Source of the DNA: an uncultured beta proteobacterium
GTDB lineage: Bacteria > Pseudomonadota > Gammaproteobacteria > Burkholderiales > Burkholderiaceae_C
Assembly: GCA_903822435.1 (NCBI GenBank)
Contig: CAIJPE010000125.1
Span: 1-46,719, forward strand
Direction: 5' to 3'
Length of the DNA: 46,719 nt
This document shows positions 36,980 to 45,603 of the stretch, in pieces. The translations under genes and the position numbers were made by a program. Below the pieces are notes generated by a model that had not been told where the DNA came from, did not search any database, and worked only from the letters and a program-made list of their open reading frames with translations. Position 1 is the stretch's first letter. Every line of letters starts with the position of its first letter.

Positions 36980-38386
36980 ATGTCTGAACCCCTGTGGCGC
37001 TGGCCCGCACACCGGCTCACTGCCGCCATCCGCGCTGGCGCGTTGTCTGCCCGGGAGGCGACCGTCTCCGCCCTCGACCGTGTGCAGGCGGTCAACCCGG
37101 CGCTGAATGCCATCGTCGACGTGTTGCCCGACGAGGCGCTGGCGGCGGCCGATGCTGCCGATGCGGCGCGGCGGCGCGGCGACGCACTGGGCCCGCTGCA
37201 TGGCGTGCCGGTGACGGTGAAGGTCAACGTCGACCTGCGCGGCCGCGCCACCACCAACGGCGTGGTCGCCTTCAAGGACAACATCGCCGCCGACGACAGC
37301 CCGGTGGTGGCCAACCTGCGTCGGGCCGGCGCGGTGATCATCGGCCGCACCAACACGCCGGCGTTCTCGGTGCGGTGGTTCACCGACAACGACCTGCATG
37401 GCCGCACGTACAACCCTTGGTCGCGCGCGCACACGCCGGGCGGGTCCAGCGGTGGCGCGTCGTCTGCTGTGGCCGCTGGCATGGGGGCCATCGCGCACGG
37501 CAACGACCTCGCCGGATCGGTTCGCTACCCCGCGTATTGCACCGGCGTGTACGGCCTGCGGCCGTCGTTCGGCCGGGTGCCCGCCTTTCTGCCCAGCGCC
37601 AAGGATGAGCGGCCGGTCTCGATGGCCATGATGTCGGTGCAGGGCCCGCTGGCCCGCCATGTGGCCGACCTGCGCCTGGCCCTGGCGGCCATGAGCCCTG
37701 GCGACCCGCGCGACCCCTGGTGGGTGCCCGCGCCGCTGACTGGCCCGGCCCTGCCCAGGCCGATGCGGGTGGCCATGACGGTGCAATGCAGTGGCGCGCC
37801 GGCCGACCCGACGGTGGTGGCTGCGGTCCGCCAGGCCGGCGCCTGGCTGGCCGACGCCGGCTACCGGGTGGAAGAGGTGGAGCCGCCCGACATGGCCGAA
37901 GCCCACCGGCTGTGGAATCTGGTCGGCAATGACGAGGCCCGATTCTTCATGTGGCCCGCCATCGCGCAGCTGGGTGACGAGGGCGTGCGCCGGTCGTTCG
38001 GCTGGATGCTGGCCGATTCGCCGGTGCTCGACCACGCGGCTCACCTGCAGGCCTTTGCGCGGCGCAGCACGCTGATCCGCCGCTGGCAGTTGTTCATGGA
38101 GCGCTATCCGCTGGTGCTTGGGCCCGTGTCGGGTGAACCGCCGTTCCCCTGGGGCCTGGACGTGGAAAGTGCCGACGCGATGGCCCGCGTGCTGCGCGCT
38201 CAGGAATCGCAGTTCGCGTTGCCGCTGCTGGGGCTGCCGGGCCTTTCGGTGCCCACCGGCCTGGCCGGCGCGGTGCCCATGGGCGTGCAGCTGACGGCAC
38301 CACGCTTTCGCGAGGACCTGCTGTTCGATGCGGCCGACGTGATCGAGGCGCACTGCCCGGCGATGACACCGATCGATCCGCGCTGA
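36980..38386 (+). CDS. Amidase-signature family hydrolase
   Basis: A 468-residue enzyme of the amidase-signature family. The Ser-cisSer-Lys triad is visible: K81 in VPVTVKVNVD, S156 in HTPGGSSGGAS and the nucleophile S180 in HGNDLAGSVRYPA. The family usually has GSDIGGSIR, so the glycine two before the nucleophile is alanine here. AGGAG stands nine bases before the ATG at 36980, and the frame upstream of it has no similarity. It stands alone between a non-coding stretch and an unknown gene. The amide substrate is not predictable from the sequence; some members are parts of glutamyl-tRNA amidotransferase, but no gatB/gatC is here, so a free-standing amidase is likelier. Confidence 0.88.
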   Translation: MSEPLWRWPAHRLTAAIRAGALSAREATVSALDRVQAVNPALNAIVDVLPDEALAAADAADAARRRGDALGPLHGVPVTVKVNVDLRGRATTNGVVAFKDNIAADDSPVVANLRRAGAVIIGRTNTPAFSVRWFTDNDLHGRTYNPWSRAHTPGGSSGGASSAVAAGMGAIAHGNDLAGSVRYPAYCTGVYGLRPSFGRVPAFLPSAKDERPVSMAMMSVQGPLARHVADLRLALAAMSPGDPRDPWWVPAPLTGPALPRPMRVAMTVQCSGAPADPTVVAAVRQAGAWLADAGYRVEEVEPPDMAEAHRLWNLVGNDEARFFMWPAIAQLGDEGVRRSFGWMLADSPVLDHAAHLQAFARRSTLIRRWQLFMERYPLVLGPVSGEPPFPWGLDVESADAMARVLRAQESQFALPLLGLPGLSVPTGLAGAVPMGVQLTAPRFREDLLFDAADVIEAHCPAMTPIDPR

Positions 38387-38537
38387 TCGCACCTGCCAGG
38401 TATCTTTCCCCGGGACGCGCGCCTGGTGGTCAGCAGGTCATCGATCAACTTCCAGGGGCAGCGCTTGAACCGAAGACCGAGTGACGCCGGCAGCGCTGCT
38501 GCTTGCGTGGCCGCTGTCTGCGGATGGATCAGTTTCC

Positions 38538-38567
38538 CGTCGGCCAGTCCGTTGGACTGAGCCGACG
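38538..38567. terminator. Hairpin after the unknown minus-strand gene
   Basis: CGTCGGCCAGTCC (38538-38550) pairs with GGACTGAGCCGACG (38554-38567) in a 13-pair stem with one bulged A and a three-base loop. It starts seven bases after the stop codon of the gene at 38574 (transcribed leftwards). No T run follows on either strand, so it may be a factor-assisted or mRNA-stabilising structure. Confidence 0.45.
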
Positions 38568-38573
38568 TGAAGA

Positions 38574-39182
38574 TTATGAAGTTCCGGGTGTTTTGATTGT
38601 CAAAGTCGCCAGTGAATTGCGTTCTTTGATGTAGACGAGAATCTTGCTCATCAGGAAGGTCGTGATCAAATCTTCCAGCTTTCCTCCCTTTGCCGAGGCA
38701 GTGCTTCCCTCAGGCAGGGGATATTTCTCAGGGTTGAATGTCATGGAGGTCTGCGAAAATTCCCATTGAACACCGTCCTTCTTGAGCAAGGTGAATCCTC
38801 TGACCGATTCGCGCTCACTGAGGACGACGGAGCTCGGTTCTTTGCCATCATGTGACAGCTTATACAGCTGCAAATGGCTCGTATTCCTCTGGCTGTGGAC
38901 GACCGGCTCCACGACAGCACCACAAACCCTGCACTCAAATGTCGGGGGCTGGGTTTGATACTCCTGGTCTGCCCTGCGCCCCACAATCTCCGCCGCCAGC
39001 GGTGCCAGATAAACCTTGATCTTGTTTTCTGCTGTCACCTCCGCGATGCCGCAGAAACTGTTGTTCACCGTGGCGTCTTTCACCATCCCGTCGCATCCCG
39101 CGTCGAATTCAAGCTCGTATTGCTCGTTGCCGGCGGCAGGCATCTGACGCAGTCCTTCCTTGATCGTCGACCATTTGCTCAC
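38574..39182 (-). CDS. Unknown protein with a CxxC pair
   Basis: A 202-residue protein starting at a GTG at 39180-39182, five bases after an excellent GGAGGT. The longer open frame to 39623 is rejected because its upstream part looks like a decayed regulator. The protein has no signal peptide or membrane segment. It has cysteines at DAGCDG, NSFCGIAE and FECRVCGAVVEP, the last a CxxC that could bind zinc together with the histidines of VVHSQRNTSHLQLY. GC content is lower than in the neighbours, and third-position usage differs, which suggests recent arrival by transfer. No family recognised. A hairpin follows its stop codon. Confidence 0.6.
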   Translation of the reverse strand: MSKWSTIKEGLRQMPAAGNEQYELEFDAGCDGMVKDATVNNSFCGIAEVTAENKIKVYLAPLAAEIVGRRADQEYQTQPPTFECRVCGAVVEPVVHSQRNTSHLQLYKLSHDGKEPSSVVLSERESVRGFTLLKKDGVQWEFSQTSMTFNPEKYPLPEGSTASAKGGKLEDLITTFLMSKILVYIKERNSLATLTIKTPGTS

Positions 39183-39449
39183 GATAGACCTCCAATCACT
39201 GGCATGGGTGCGGTGCGCGAGGCCCACCGGGGATCGCACCGAGGCCCCTTTCATAACGAGCCGGTATAAGTCTAAGGGAAGGGGCGCGATCATGTCAGCA
39301 GTACCGTGATACCGGCCAGTGGCGTCGAGGTCGCACACGGGTCCGAGCGACCGGAATATGTCCAACACGCTCAGTGCGGCCGCCGCCGGCGATCGACCGC
39401 ACACGCTGCAGAGCCGTACTTGGCACTCCACGCGGGACGGCTGGGTGCA

Positions 39450-39635
39450 ACCGGGCAGCGGGCCGCACTCGACGGCCAGTTGTAGAGCCATGAGCCGGTT
39501 TCGGACACCGGGCCTGATGTTCATCCGCTGAAACCGCGAGTCGATGGAGCCCTTGCCGACATTCACGGCGGCGTTGATGCCTTCGCTGCTGTGGCCCTGG
39601 CGCTCGAGTTCGAGCAACGCCAAATGACGAATTCG
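39450..39635 (-). pseudogene. Relic of a LuxR-type DNA-binding domain
   Basis: The minus-strand frame reads RIRHLALLELERQGHSSEGI, then NAAVNVGKGSIDSRFQRMNI and VRNRLMALQLAVECG. The spacing and residues (GHSxEGI, VGKGSIDSRFQR, LGVRNR-like, MALQLA) recall the C-terminal helix-turn-helix of LuxR/NarL regulators. No ATG starts it, no receiver domain precedes it, and the frame continues into unrelated residues, so it is probably a fragment. Moderate uncertainty: a chance likeness is possible. Confidence 0.35.
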
Positions 39636-39761
39636 ATGGCGTTCACCCCCCAGTTCGGCGCTTGGTTATTAGCGCCTTCTGCCAGCATCGGCGCTCTCCA
39701 TGAACGATTCGCCCGACACTGCCATGGATTTCTCTGGAAGATCAGCACCTTCGAGGCACCC

Positions 39762-40880
39762 ATGAATCAGCACAGCGGCGAGGTCGAAGCCCTGACCGTG
39801 CTCGACTCGCTGCACCAGCACGTGGCCTTGCTGGACCCCTCGGGTCAGATCATGGCGGTGAACCGCGCCTGGGTGAACTTCGGCCTGGCCAATGGGGCCA
39901 CGCCGGCATCGGCAAGGTCGATCGGCACCAACTACCTGGACGTATGCTGTCGGCTGAACGAGCTCGCACCCGCGCCCAACGCCGCCGAGGCGCGTGAGGG
40001 CATTGCAGCCGTGTTGGCCGGCAGCCTGCCCAGTTTCGAATTGGAGTACCCCTGCCCCAGGCCGGGCGAGCTGCGTTGGTTCTTGATGCGCGTATCGCCG
40101 CTGGTGGGTGAACGGGCCGGGGCGGTGGTCTCGCACGAAGACATCACAGGCCGCTGGCAATTGGAGCAACAACGCGCAGGCTTGATCGCGGAATTGGTCG
40201 CGGCCAACCACGAGCTCAGCGAATTTGCCTACGTGGTGTCGCATGACCTGAAGGCGCCGTTGCGCGGGATCAGCTCGCTCGCCACCTGGCTGGTCAATGA
40301 CTTCGCCGAGAAGCTGGGCCCCGAGGGCCGGGGTCACCTGGCCCTGATCGCCGGCCGGGTCAAGCGGCTGGCCGGCTTGATCGACGCCATCCTGGCCTAT
40401 TCCCGGGCGGGCCGCAGCCGGGTCGACCGCATGCACGTGGAGCTGGAGCCCCTGGTCCACAACACCATCGACCTGCTGGCGCCGCCACCGCATGTGCGGG
40501 TGGCCATCAGCGGGCGGCTTCCCGACCTTCACATCGAGCCCGTGAAGATCCAGCAGGTCTTCCAGAACCTGCTGTCCAACGCGATCGACTTCATCGACAA
40601 GCCGCAGGGCCATGTGGTGGTGGCTTGCACGCCGGAAGCTGACCGATGGCACTTCACGGTCACCGACAACGGGGCGGGCATCGAGGAACGCCACTTCCAA
40701 CGCATCTTCCAGCTGTTCCAGACCCTGGCCACCCGCGACGAACTGGAGCGCACCGGCGTCGGCCTGGCGCTGGTGAAGAAGATCATCGAGATCGAAGGTG
40801 GCCGGGTCTGGGTCGAATCGACCCTGGGCGTGGGCAGCGTCTTCCATTTCACGCTGCCGGCCAACCTGCCGACCCACTAG
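39762..40880 (+). CDS. Cytoplasmic PAS sensor histidine kinase
   Basis: A 372-residue kinase without membrane segments. A PAS domain (about 10-130, with VALLDPSGQIMAVNRAWVNF and GTNYLDVCC) is followed by a phytochrome-type HisKA domain with the phosphoacceptor H161 in YVVSHDLKAPLRGI, and an ATPase domain with FQNLLSNAIDFID, VTDNGAGIE and TGVGLALVKKI. The start at 39762 follows GAGG; an upstream in-frame start at 39591 is unlikely. It is first in an operon with the receiver protein (18 bases), the hybrid kinase and the receiver-GGDEF protein. The receiver next door is its likely partner. The sensed signal is unknown. Confidence 0.9.
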   Translation: MNQHSGEVEALTVLDSLHQHVALLDPSGQIMAVNRAWVNFGLANGATPASARSIGTNYLDVCCRLNELAPAPNAAEAREGIAAVLAGSLPSFELEYPCPRPGELRWFLMRVSPLVGERAGAVVSHEDITGRWQLEQQRAGLIAELVAANHELSEFAYVVSHDLKAPLRGISSLATWLVNDFAEKLGPEGRGHLALIAGRVKRLAGLIDAILAYSRAGRSRVDRMHVELEPLVHNTIDLLAPPPHVRVAISGRLPDLHIEPVKIQQVFQNLLSNAIDFIDKPQGHVVVACTPEADRWHFTVTDNGAGIEERHFQRIFQLFQTLATRDELERTGVGLALVKKIIEIEGGRVWVESTLGVGSVFHFTLPANLPTH

Positions 40881-40898
40881 CCCAGGAAGGCCTGCGCG

Positions 40899-41312
40899 AT
40901 GACGCCCGAGCAACACATCCTGCTGGTCGAAGACGACGACATCGACGCGCTCACCGTCCGTCGAACGCTCAAGGAACTGGGCGCCCACAACCCGCTGGAC
41001 CGGGCCGCCGACGGCGAGCGAGCGCTGGCCTTCCTGCGCGACCCGGCGCAGCCGCGGCCAGGGCTGATCCTGCTGGACCTGAACATGCCGCGGATGAACG
41101 GCATCGAGTTCGTGGCCGAGATCAAGAAGGACCCGCAACTGCGCATCATTCCCGTGGTGGTGCTGACCACCTCCAGCGAGGAAGGCGATCGCATCGCGGC
41201 CTTCAGCAACAGTGTGGCGGGCTACATGGTCAAGCCGGTGGACTACCCCCAGTTCGTGGCGATCATGAGCCTGATCCGCGACTACTGGATGACCAGCGCC
41301 ACGCCCACATGA
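40899..41312 (+). CDS. Single-domain response regulator (Rcp1 type)
   Basis: A 137-residue receiver domain with no output. The acidic pocket is E11-D12-D13, the phosphorylated aspartate is D60 in LILLDLNMPRMNG, then the switch threonine in VVVLTTSSEEGD and the lysine in GYMVKPVDY. Such stand-alone receivers of the Rcp1 family work with phytochrome-like kinases, passing phosphate on in a relay or acting by protein contact. It lies between the PAS kinase and the hybrid kinase; its stop overlaps the hybrid kinase ATG by four bases (ATGA). This position fits a shuttle from the first kinase to the Hpt domain of the hybrid kinase. Confidence 0.93.
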   Translation: MTPEQHILLVEDDDIDALTVRRTLKELGAHNPLDRAADGERALAFLRDPAQPRPGLILLDLNMPRMNGIEFVAEIKKDPQLRIIPVVVLTTSSEEGDRIAAFSNSVAGYMVKPVDYPQFVAIMSLIRDYWMTSATPT

Positions 41313-44131
41313 AGGCCTGCGCCGACCCGGTCACGGACGCCGCCCCTGCGGTGCAGGCCGGGGCCATCGACCCGCTCATCCGGGTGCTGTTGATCGAGGA
41401 CGATCTGGTCGACGAACTGGCCACGCTGCGCACCATCGAGCGCGACCGTCTGCCCTACCGGATGCAGGTGGCCCGCACGATGAACCGGGCACGCGCGGTG
41501 CTCCAGGCCGCCAGCTTCGACGTCATCCTGGCCGACTACCAGCTGGGCGATGGCACCTCCTTCGACTTGATGGATGTCTTCGGCGACCAACTGGTGATCT
41601 TCATCACCGGCGCGTGGGATCCGGCCGCGGCGGCGAATGCGCTGCGCCTGGGGGTGCACGACTACCTGATCAAGGACATCGAGGGCCAGTACCTCCAGCT
41701 GCTGCACTACCGCATCGCGACCGCTCTGCGCCAGCGCCGCCTGGCCTGCCAATTGCGCGAGAGCGAGACCCGGCTGCAGATCACCCTGGCCCAGGCGCTG
41801 CAGGCGAAGGCGGCGGCCGAGGCGGCCAATGCCGCCAAGAGCGCCTTCCTGTCCAACATCAGCCACGAGATCCGCACGCCCTTGAACGCGTTGATCGGCG
41901 TGACCCACTTGCTGGCCGAGTCGGGCATCGACGACGACCAGCGCCTGCTGCTGCACAAGGCGCAACTGGCCGGCCGTTCGCTGCTGGGTATCGTCAACGA
42001 CGTGCTGGACCTGGCCAAGATCGAGGCGGGCGAGATCGCGCTGGATGAAGCGCCGTACCAGCCGGCGGCCTTGCTCGCAGAGATCGAAGCCGTGTACGCC
42101 CCGCAAGCCCGGGAGAAGGGCCTGGACTTCACGGCCACGACCAGCCCGGACCTGCCGGCCTGGCTGCACGGCGACAGCACGCGGCTGCGGCAGGTGCTGA
42201 TCAACCTGGTCGCCAATGCACTGAAGTTCACCGACCACGGCCGGGTTGAAGTGTTGCTGTCGTGGAGCAACGGCACGCTGGACCGTTGCGGTCTGCGCGT
42301 CCGTGTGCGCGACAGCGGTATCGGCATCGAACGCAACATGCAGGACCGGCTGTTCTTGCCTTTCATCCAGGCCGACGCCTCGACCACGCGACGTTACGGC
42401 GGCACCGGGCTGGGGCTGTCCATCGTCAAGCGGCTCGCGCAGATCATGGGCGGCGAGGTGGGCGTGAACAGCGCGCCGGGGGTGGGCAGCGAGTTCTGGG
42501 TTGCCCTCCCACAGTCCCGCCCCAGCATCGACCAGGCTGCATCGGTCTCACGCGGCCTGCGGCTGCTGGACGTGCTGGTGGTGGACGACGACCCGCTGGA
42601 CCGGGTGGTGCTGACCTCCCAGGTGCGGGCGCTGGGCTGGCAGGCCCTGGCGCTGGATGGCGGTGCGGCACTGCTGCAGGAACTGGCGCGGCGTGCCGCC
42701 GCCGGGCAGGCTCCCCCGGATGTGGTGCTGGTGGACTGGCAGATGCCCGGCATGGATGGCCTGCAGGCGCTGGCGGCCATGGCGGCAATGGCGTCGCCCT
42801 CCAGCCCCAGGGTCCCGCCAGCGGCGCTGGTCGTCACGGCCCACGAGCGCGAAGGCATCGGCCGGCTGGACCACAGCGGCCTGGCCGACCACATCCTGAC
42901 CAAGCCTGTGGGCTCGTCGGCCTTGTTCAATGCCGTCAATGACAGCCTGGCGCGCCGCCAGGGCAGCACCGACAGGCTGCTGAACGCCACGCGGGTCGAT
43001 GCGCCCGACACGCTGTGGCTGGCCGACCTGCGGGTGCTGCTGGTGGACGACAGCGACATCAACCTGGAAGTGGCCCGGCGCTTGCTGATCGGCCGCGGCG
43101 CGCAGGTGCGCTGCTGCACGAGCGGCCACCAGGCCCTGGACTGCCTGCGCACAGCACCCACCGGCTTCGATGCCGTGCTGATGGACGTGCAGATGCCCGA
43201 GATGGACGGCCTTGAAACCACGCGGCGCTTGCGCACCGATCTGGGCCTGCTGCGCTTGCCCGTGATTGCGCTGACTGCCGGTGCGCTGGTGGAAGAGCGA
43301 CGCCGCGCCTTCGACGCGGGCATGCAAGGATTCCTGCCCAAGCCGCTGGACCCGGCTCAGCTGGTGCGCGTGCTGCGCGGCTGTGTCGAGACCGCCCGCG
43401 GTGAGGTGCTGCCCGTGGCCGATCCGGCTTGCCAGCCTCGGGATGATTTGGCGCACTGGCCGCGTGTCGAGGGCATCGACACGGCCGACGCGGCGCAACG
43501 CCTGGGCCGCGACCCAGCCCTCTTCATGTCGCTGCTGCGCCAGCTGCTGGCCGAATTCCAGGACCTCGCCGGCCTCGGCGGTTCGGCCGGGGCCGAGTCT
43601 GTACCTGTCCAGTTGTTGGCAGCCCGGATGCACAAGCTGCGCGGCAGCGCCGGCACGCTGGGTGCGCGCAATCTGCAAGGCTTGGCTCATGCTGCCGAGG
43701 CCAGCCTGCGGCTTGCTGCTACCCATGTCGAAGGCGAAGCCGATGCCGTCGCCGCACTGCGCAGCGTGTCAGGGGCTCTGACGCAGTTGGCCGGCGCCAG
43801 CGTCGCCCTGCTGGCCAGCGGTGCTTCGAACCCCACCCCCAAGGCCGCTGCAGCCGGCCGTGCGACGCTACCTCCGCGGGCCGAGGCCGATCGGATGCAG
43901 GACTTGCTTCGCCAGCTCCAGGGCCAGGACCTTGGTGCTTTCGACAACTTCGAGGGCCTGTCGCCGTCGCTCCGCCTGTTGCTGGGCGCGGCGGCCTTCG
44001 CGGCTTTGTCCGATGCGATGGAGGAACTGGACTTCGCGCGGGCCTTGCGCCTGCTGGCCCCTGTCCGGCCCCTGGCGCCGGATGGACCACCCGACGGCGC
44101 ACCGGCCCTGACCCCTGCCATTACAGATTGA
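41309..44131 (+). CDS. Hybrid histidine kinase REC-HK-REC-REC-Hpt
   Basis: A 940-residue soluble phosphorelay protein. In order: REC1 (about 24-145; D76 in VILADYQLGDG), HisKA with H186 in LSNISHEIRTPLN, ATPase domain (LRQVLINLVANALKFTD about 293-309, RDSGIGI, GGTGLGLSIVKRL), REC2 (D476 in VVLVDWQMPGMDG), REC3 (D626 in AVLMDVQMPEMDG) and Hpt with H775 in MHKLRGSAGTLGA. All phosphorylation residues are present. It has no sensor domain of its own, so REC1 is the input. The start at 41309 overlaps the previous stop. After it comes the receiver-GGDEF gene. The arrangement suggests phosphate enters REC1 and leaves through the Hpt domain. Confidence 0.93.
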   Translation: MKACADPVTDAAPAVQAGAIDPLIRVLLIEDDLVDELATLRTIERDRLPYRMQVARTMNRARAVLQAASFDVILADYQLGDGTSFDLMDVFGDQLVIFITGAWDPAAAANALRLGVHDYLIKDIEGQYLQLLHYRIATALRQRRLACQLRESETRLQITLAQALQAKAAAEAANAAKSAFLSNISHEIRTPLNALIGVTHLLAESGIDDDQRLLLHKAQLAGRSLLGIVNDVLDLAKIEAGEIALDEAPYQPAALLAEIEAVYAPQAREKGLDFTATTSPDLPAWLHGDSTRLRQVLINLVANALKFTDHGRVEVLLSWSNGTLDRCGLRVRVRDSGIGIERNMQDRLFLPFIQADASTTRRYGGTGLGLSIVKRLAQIMGGEVGVNSAPGVGSEFWVALPQSRPSIDQAASVSRGLRLLDVLVVDDDPLDRVVLTSQVRALGWQALALDGGAALLQELARRAAAGQAPPDVVLVDWQMPGMDGLQALAAMAAMASPSSPRVPPAALVVTAHEREGIGRLDHSGLADHILTKPVGSSALFNAVNDSLARRQGSTDRLLNATRVDAPDTLWLADLRVLLVDDSDINLEVARRLLIGRGAQVRCCTSGHQALDCLRTAPTGFDAVLMDVQMPEMDGLETTRRLRTDLGLLRLPVIALTAGALVEERRRAFDAGMQGFLPKPLDPAQLVRVLRGCVETARGEVLPVADPACQPRDDLAHWPRVEGIDTADAAQRLGRDPALFMSLLRQLLAEFQDLAGLGGSAGAESVPVQLLAARMHKLRGSAGTLGARNLQGLAHAAEASLRLAATHVEGEADAVAALRSVSGALTQLAGASVALLASGASNPTPKAAAAGRATLPPRAEADRMQDLLRQLQGQDLGAFDNFEGLSPSLRLLLGAAAFAALSDAMEELDFARALRLLAPVRPLAPDGPPDGAPALTPAITD

Positions 44132-44193
44132 TGCAGACTGGTCGATACCGATGGGGAGATCCGGCCTGCAGGCCTTTACAGGGAGTGGTGGGT

Positions 44194-45264
44194 ATGGAAA
44201 CGATCACGCAGACGGCCATGCAGGCGCTCGCGCAAGCGGTCACACAGGCCAGCACGCAGGCCGGCGCGACGGGGGCACAGCCTGGCATCCTGCTGGTGGA
44301 CGACGATGTCGTCACCATCCGGGTGCTGAGCCAGGCGCTGCAGGACCAGGGGCACATTCACTTTGCCAAGGGCGGCCATGAAGCCCTGAGGCTCGCGCGC
44401 ACCGAAGCCATCGACCTGATCTTGCTGGACGCAGAGATGCCGCTGATGAACGGTTTCCAGGTTTGCCAAGCACTGAAGGCCGACCCCGCGCTGGCACACA
44501 TCCCCATCATCTTCGTCACCAGCCATGCTGACCAGGACGTCGAGCATGCCGGGATGGCCATGGGTGCGGCCGACTTCATCGCCAAGCCCATCCGGCCTGT
44601 CATCGTGGCGGCCCGGGTGGCGACGCAACTTCGACTGAAGGAGGCGGCGGACCAACTGCGTGAACTGGCCCTGAGCGACAGCATCACGGGCTTGCCGAAT
44701 CGCCGCGCCTTCGACGATGCGCTGGCCCGCGAATGGGGCCGCAGCCGCCGTTGCGGCGAACCCCTGTCGGTGGTGATGGTCGGCATCGAGGGTTTCAAGG
44801 CCTATAACGTCGAGCATGGCCGGCGCCGCGGCGACGAAGCACTGGTCCACCTGACCGGCATCCTGACTGACAGCCTCAGGCGCCCGGCAGACCTGGCCGC
44901 CCGCTACAGCGGTGCCACCTTCGCGCTGATGCTTCCCTGCACCGGCCGAGCCGGGGTGAGTGAGGTCGTGCGGCGCATCCTGGACCGGGTGGCCAGCCCC
45001 GACCATGGCGAGGCCGAGCCCGTCGGCCGCCCCGCGATGGACGTCGCCATCGGATTCAGCAGCTACGACGAACAGTGCGACAACTGGATTTCAGACGGTC
45101 GCCAGACGCGCGAAAGCCAGCCGGCCGCCGTGTGCGCAGCCGACATTGTCGAGGCCGCCAGTCTGGCCTTCGTGGAAGCCAAGCAGGCCCATGCCAGCGC
45201 CGGCCGCTATGTGTCGGTCTACCGCGCGCTGGTCGAACGGATTTCCGACCAGCCACTGGGCTGA
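44194..45264 (+). CDS. Receiver protein with degenerate GGDEF domain
   Basis: A 356-residue protein. Receiver domain residues are D36-D38 (LLVDDD), D79 in LILLDAEMPLMNGF and K131 in FIAKPI. The GGDEF domain (about 158-345) keeps the family frame (SDSITGLPNRRAFDDAL) but has lost the catalytic set: the metal aspartate is G197 (MVGIEGFK), the ND is NV at 205-206, and GGDEF itself is SGATF (239-243, ARYSGATFALML). It should not make cyclic di-GMP and may instead bind a nucleotide or a partner. The ATG at 44194 follows AGGGAG; starts at 44128 or 44131 overlap the kinase stop. It is the last gene of the phosphorelay operon and its probable output. Confidence 0.87.
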   Translation: METITQTAMQALAQAVTQASTQAGATGAQPGILLVDDDVVTIRVLSQALQDQGHIHFAKGGHEALRLARTEAIDLILLDAEMPLMNGFQVCQALKADPALAHIPIIFVTSHADQDVEHAGMAMGAADFIAKPIRPVIVAARVATQLRLKEAADQLRELALSDSITGLPNRRAFDDALAREWGRSRRCGEPLSVVMVGIEGFKAYNVEHGRRRGDEALVHLTGILTDSLRRPADLAARYSGATFALMLPCTGRAGVSEVVRRILDRVASPDHGEAEPVGRPAMDVAIGFSSYDEQCDNWISDGRQTRESQPAAVCAADIVEAASLAFVEAKQAHASAGRYVSVYRALVERISDQPLG

Positions 45265-45603
45265 GGCGGGATCTCCGGACCCGCTGCATGGGCGAGCCGG
45301 TTGCGCTGCATGGCATCGATCTGCACGACTTCAAGTCGATCAAGGGCAGATGCGCGACGGACTCCCCAGAAGACAGCGATTGGCATGAACCCATCGCTCT
45401 CGCAGACCCTAGCCTTCTGCATGCCAAGGGCGCCAACTCGACTCTGCCAAGCGCCCGCGCCACGTTGTACGCAGGCGTGCTTCTGTCAGCGCTCGCGGGC
45501 ATGTTCGGTTGGCAGTGCGGGGTATCCTTCAAAGAGGAAGAGCCTCAGCTACTCAGGACGGTCGCTGAGTAGGCCGTCCGGTAGCGCCTGGACGGTCCGG
45601 CCT
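45265..45603. other. Interval between convergent signalling genes
   Basis: 339 bases between two convergent genes. A 94-codon plus-strand frame (45288-45572) ending SFKEEEPQLLRTVAE has one hydrophobic stretch (LYAGVLLSALAGMFGW), but weak GC3 and no clear ribosome binding site, so it is not called. Around 45572-45602 GGCCGTCC and, 10 bases on, GGACGG with CGGCC can form an imperfect stem followed by TTT, a weak terminator for the operon. Confidence 0.4.

Noticed and set aside
39183..39623. N-terminal extension of the unknown 202-residue protein to a TTG at 39623
   Set aside because: The extension looks like a LuxR relic joined to unrelated residues, and a GTG with GGAGGT at 39182 is a far better start.
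45288..45572. 94-codon plus-strand frame with one hydrophobic stretch
   Set aside because: Weak third-position bias, no clear ribosome binding site and no family; it lies in a convergent intergenic region.
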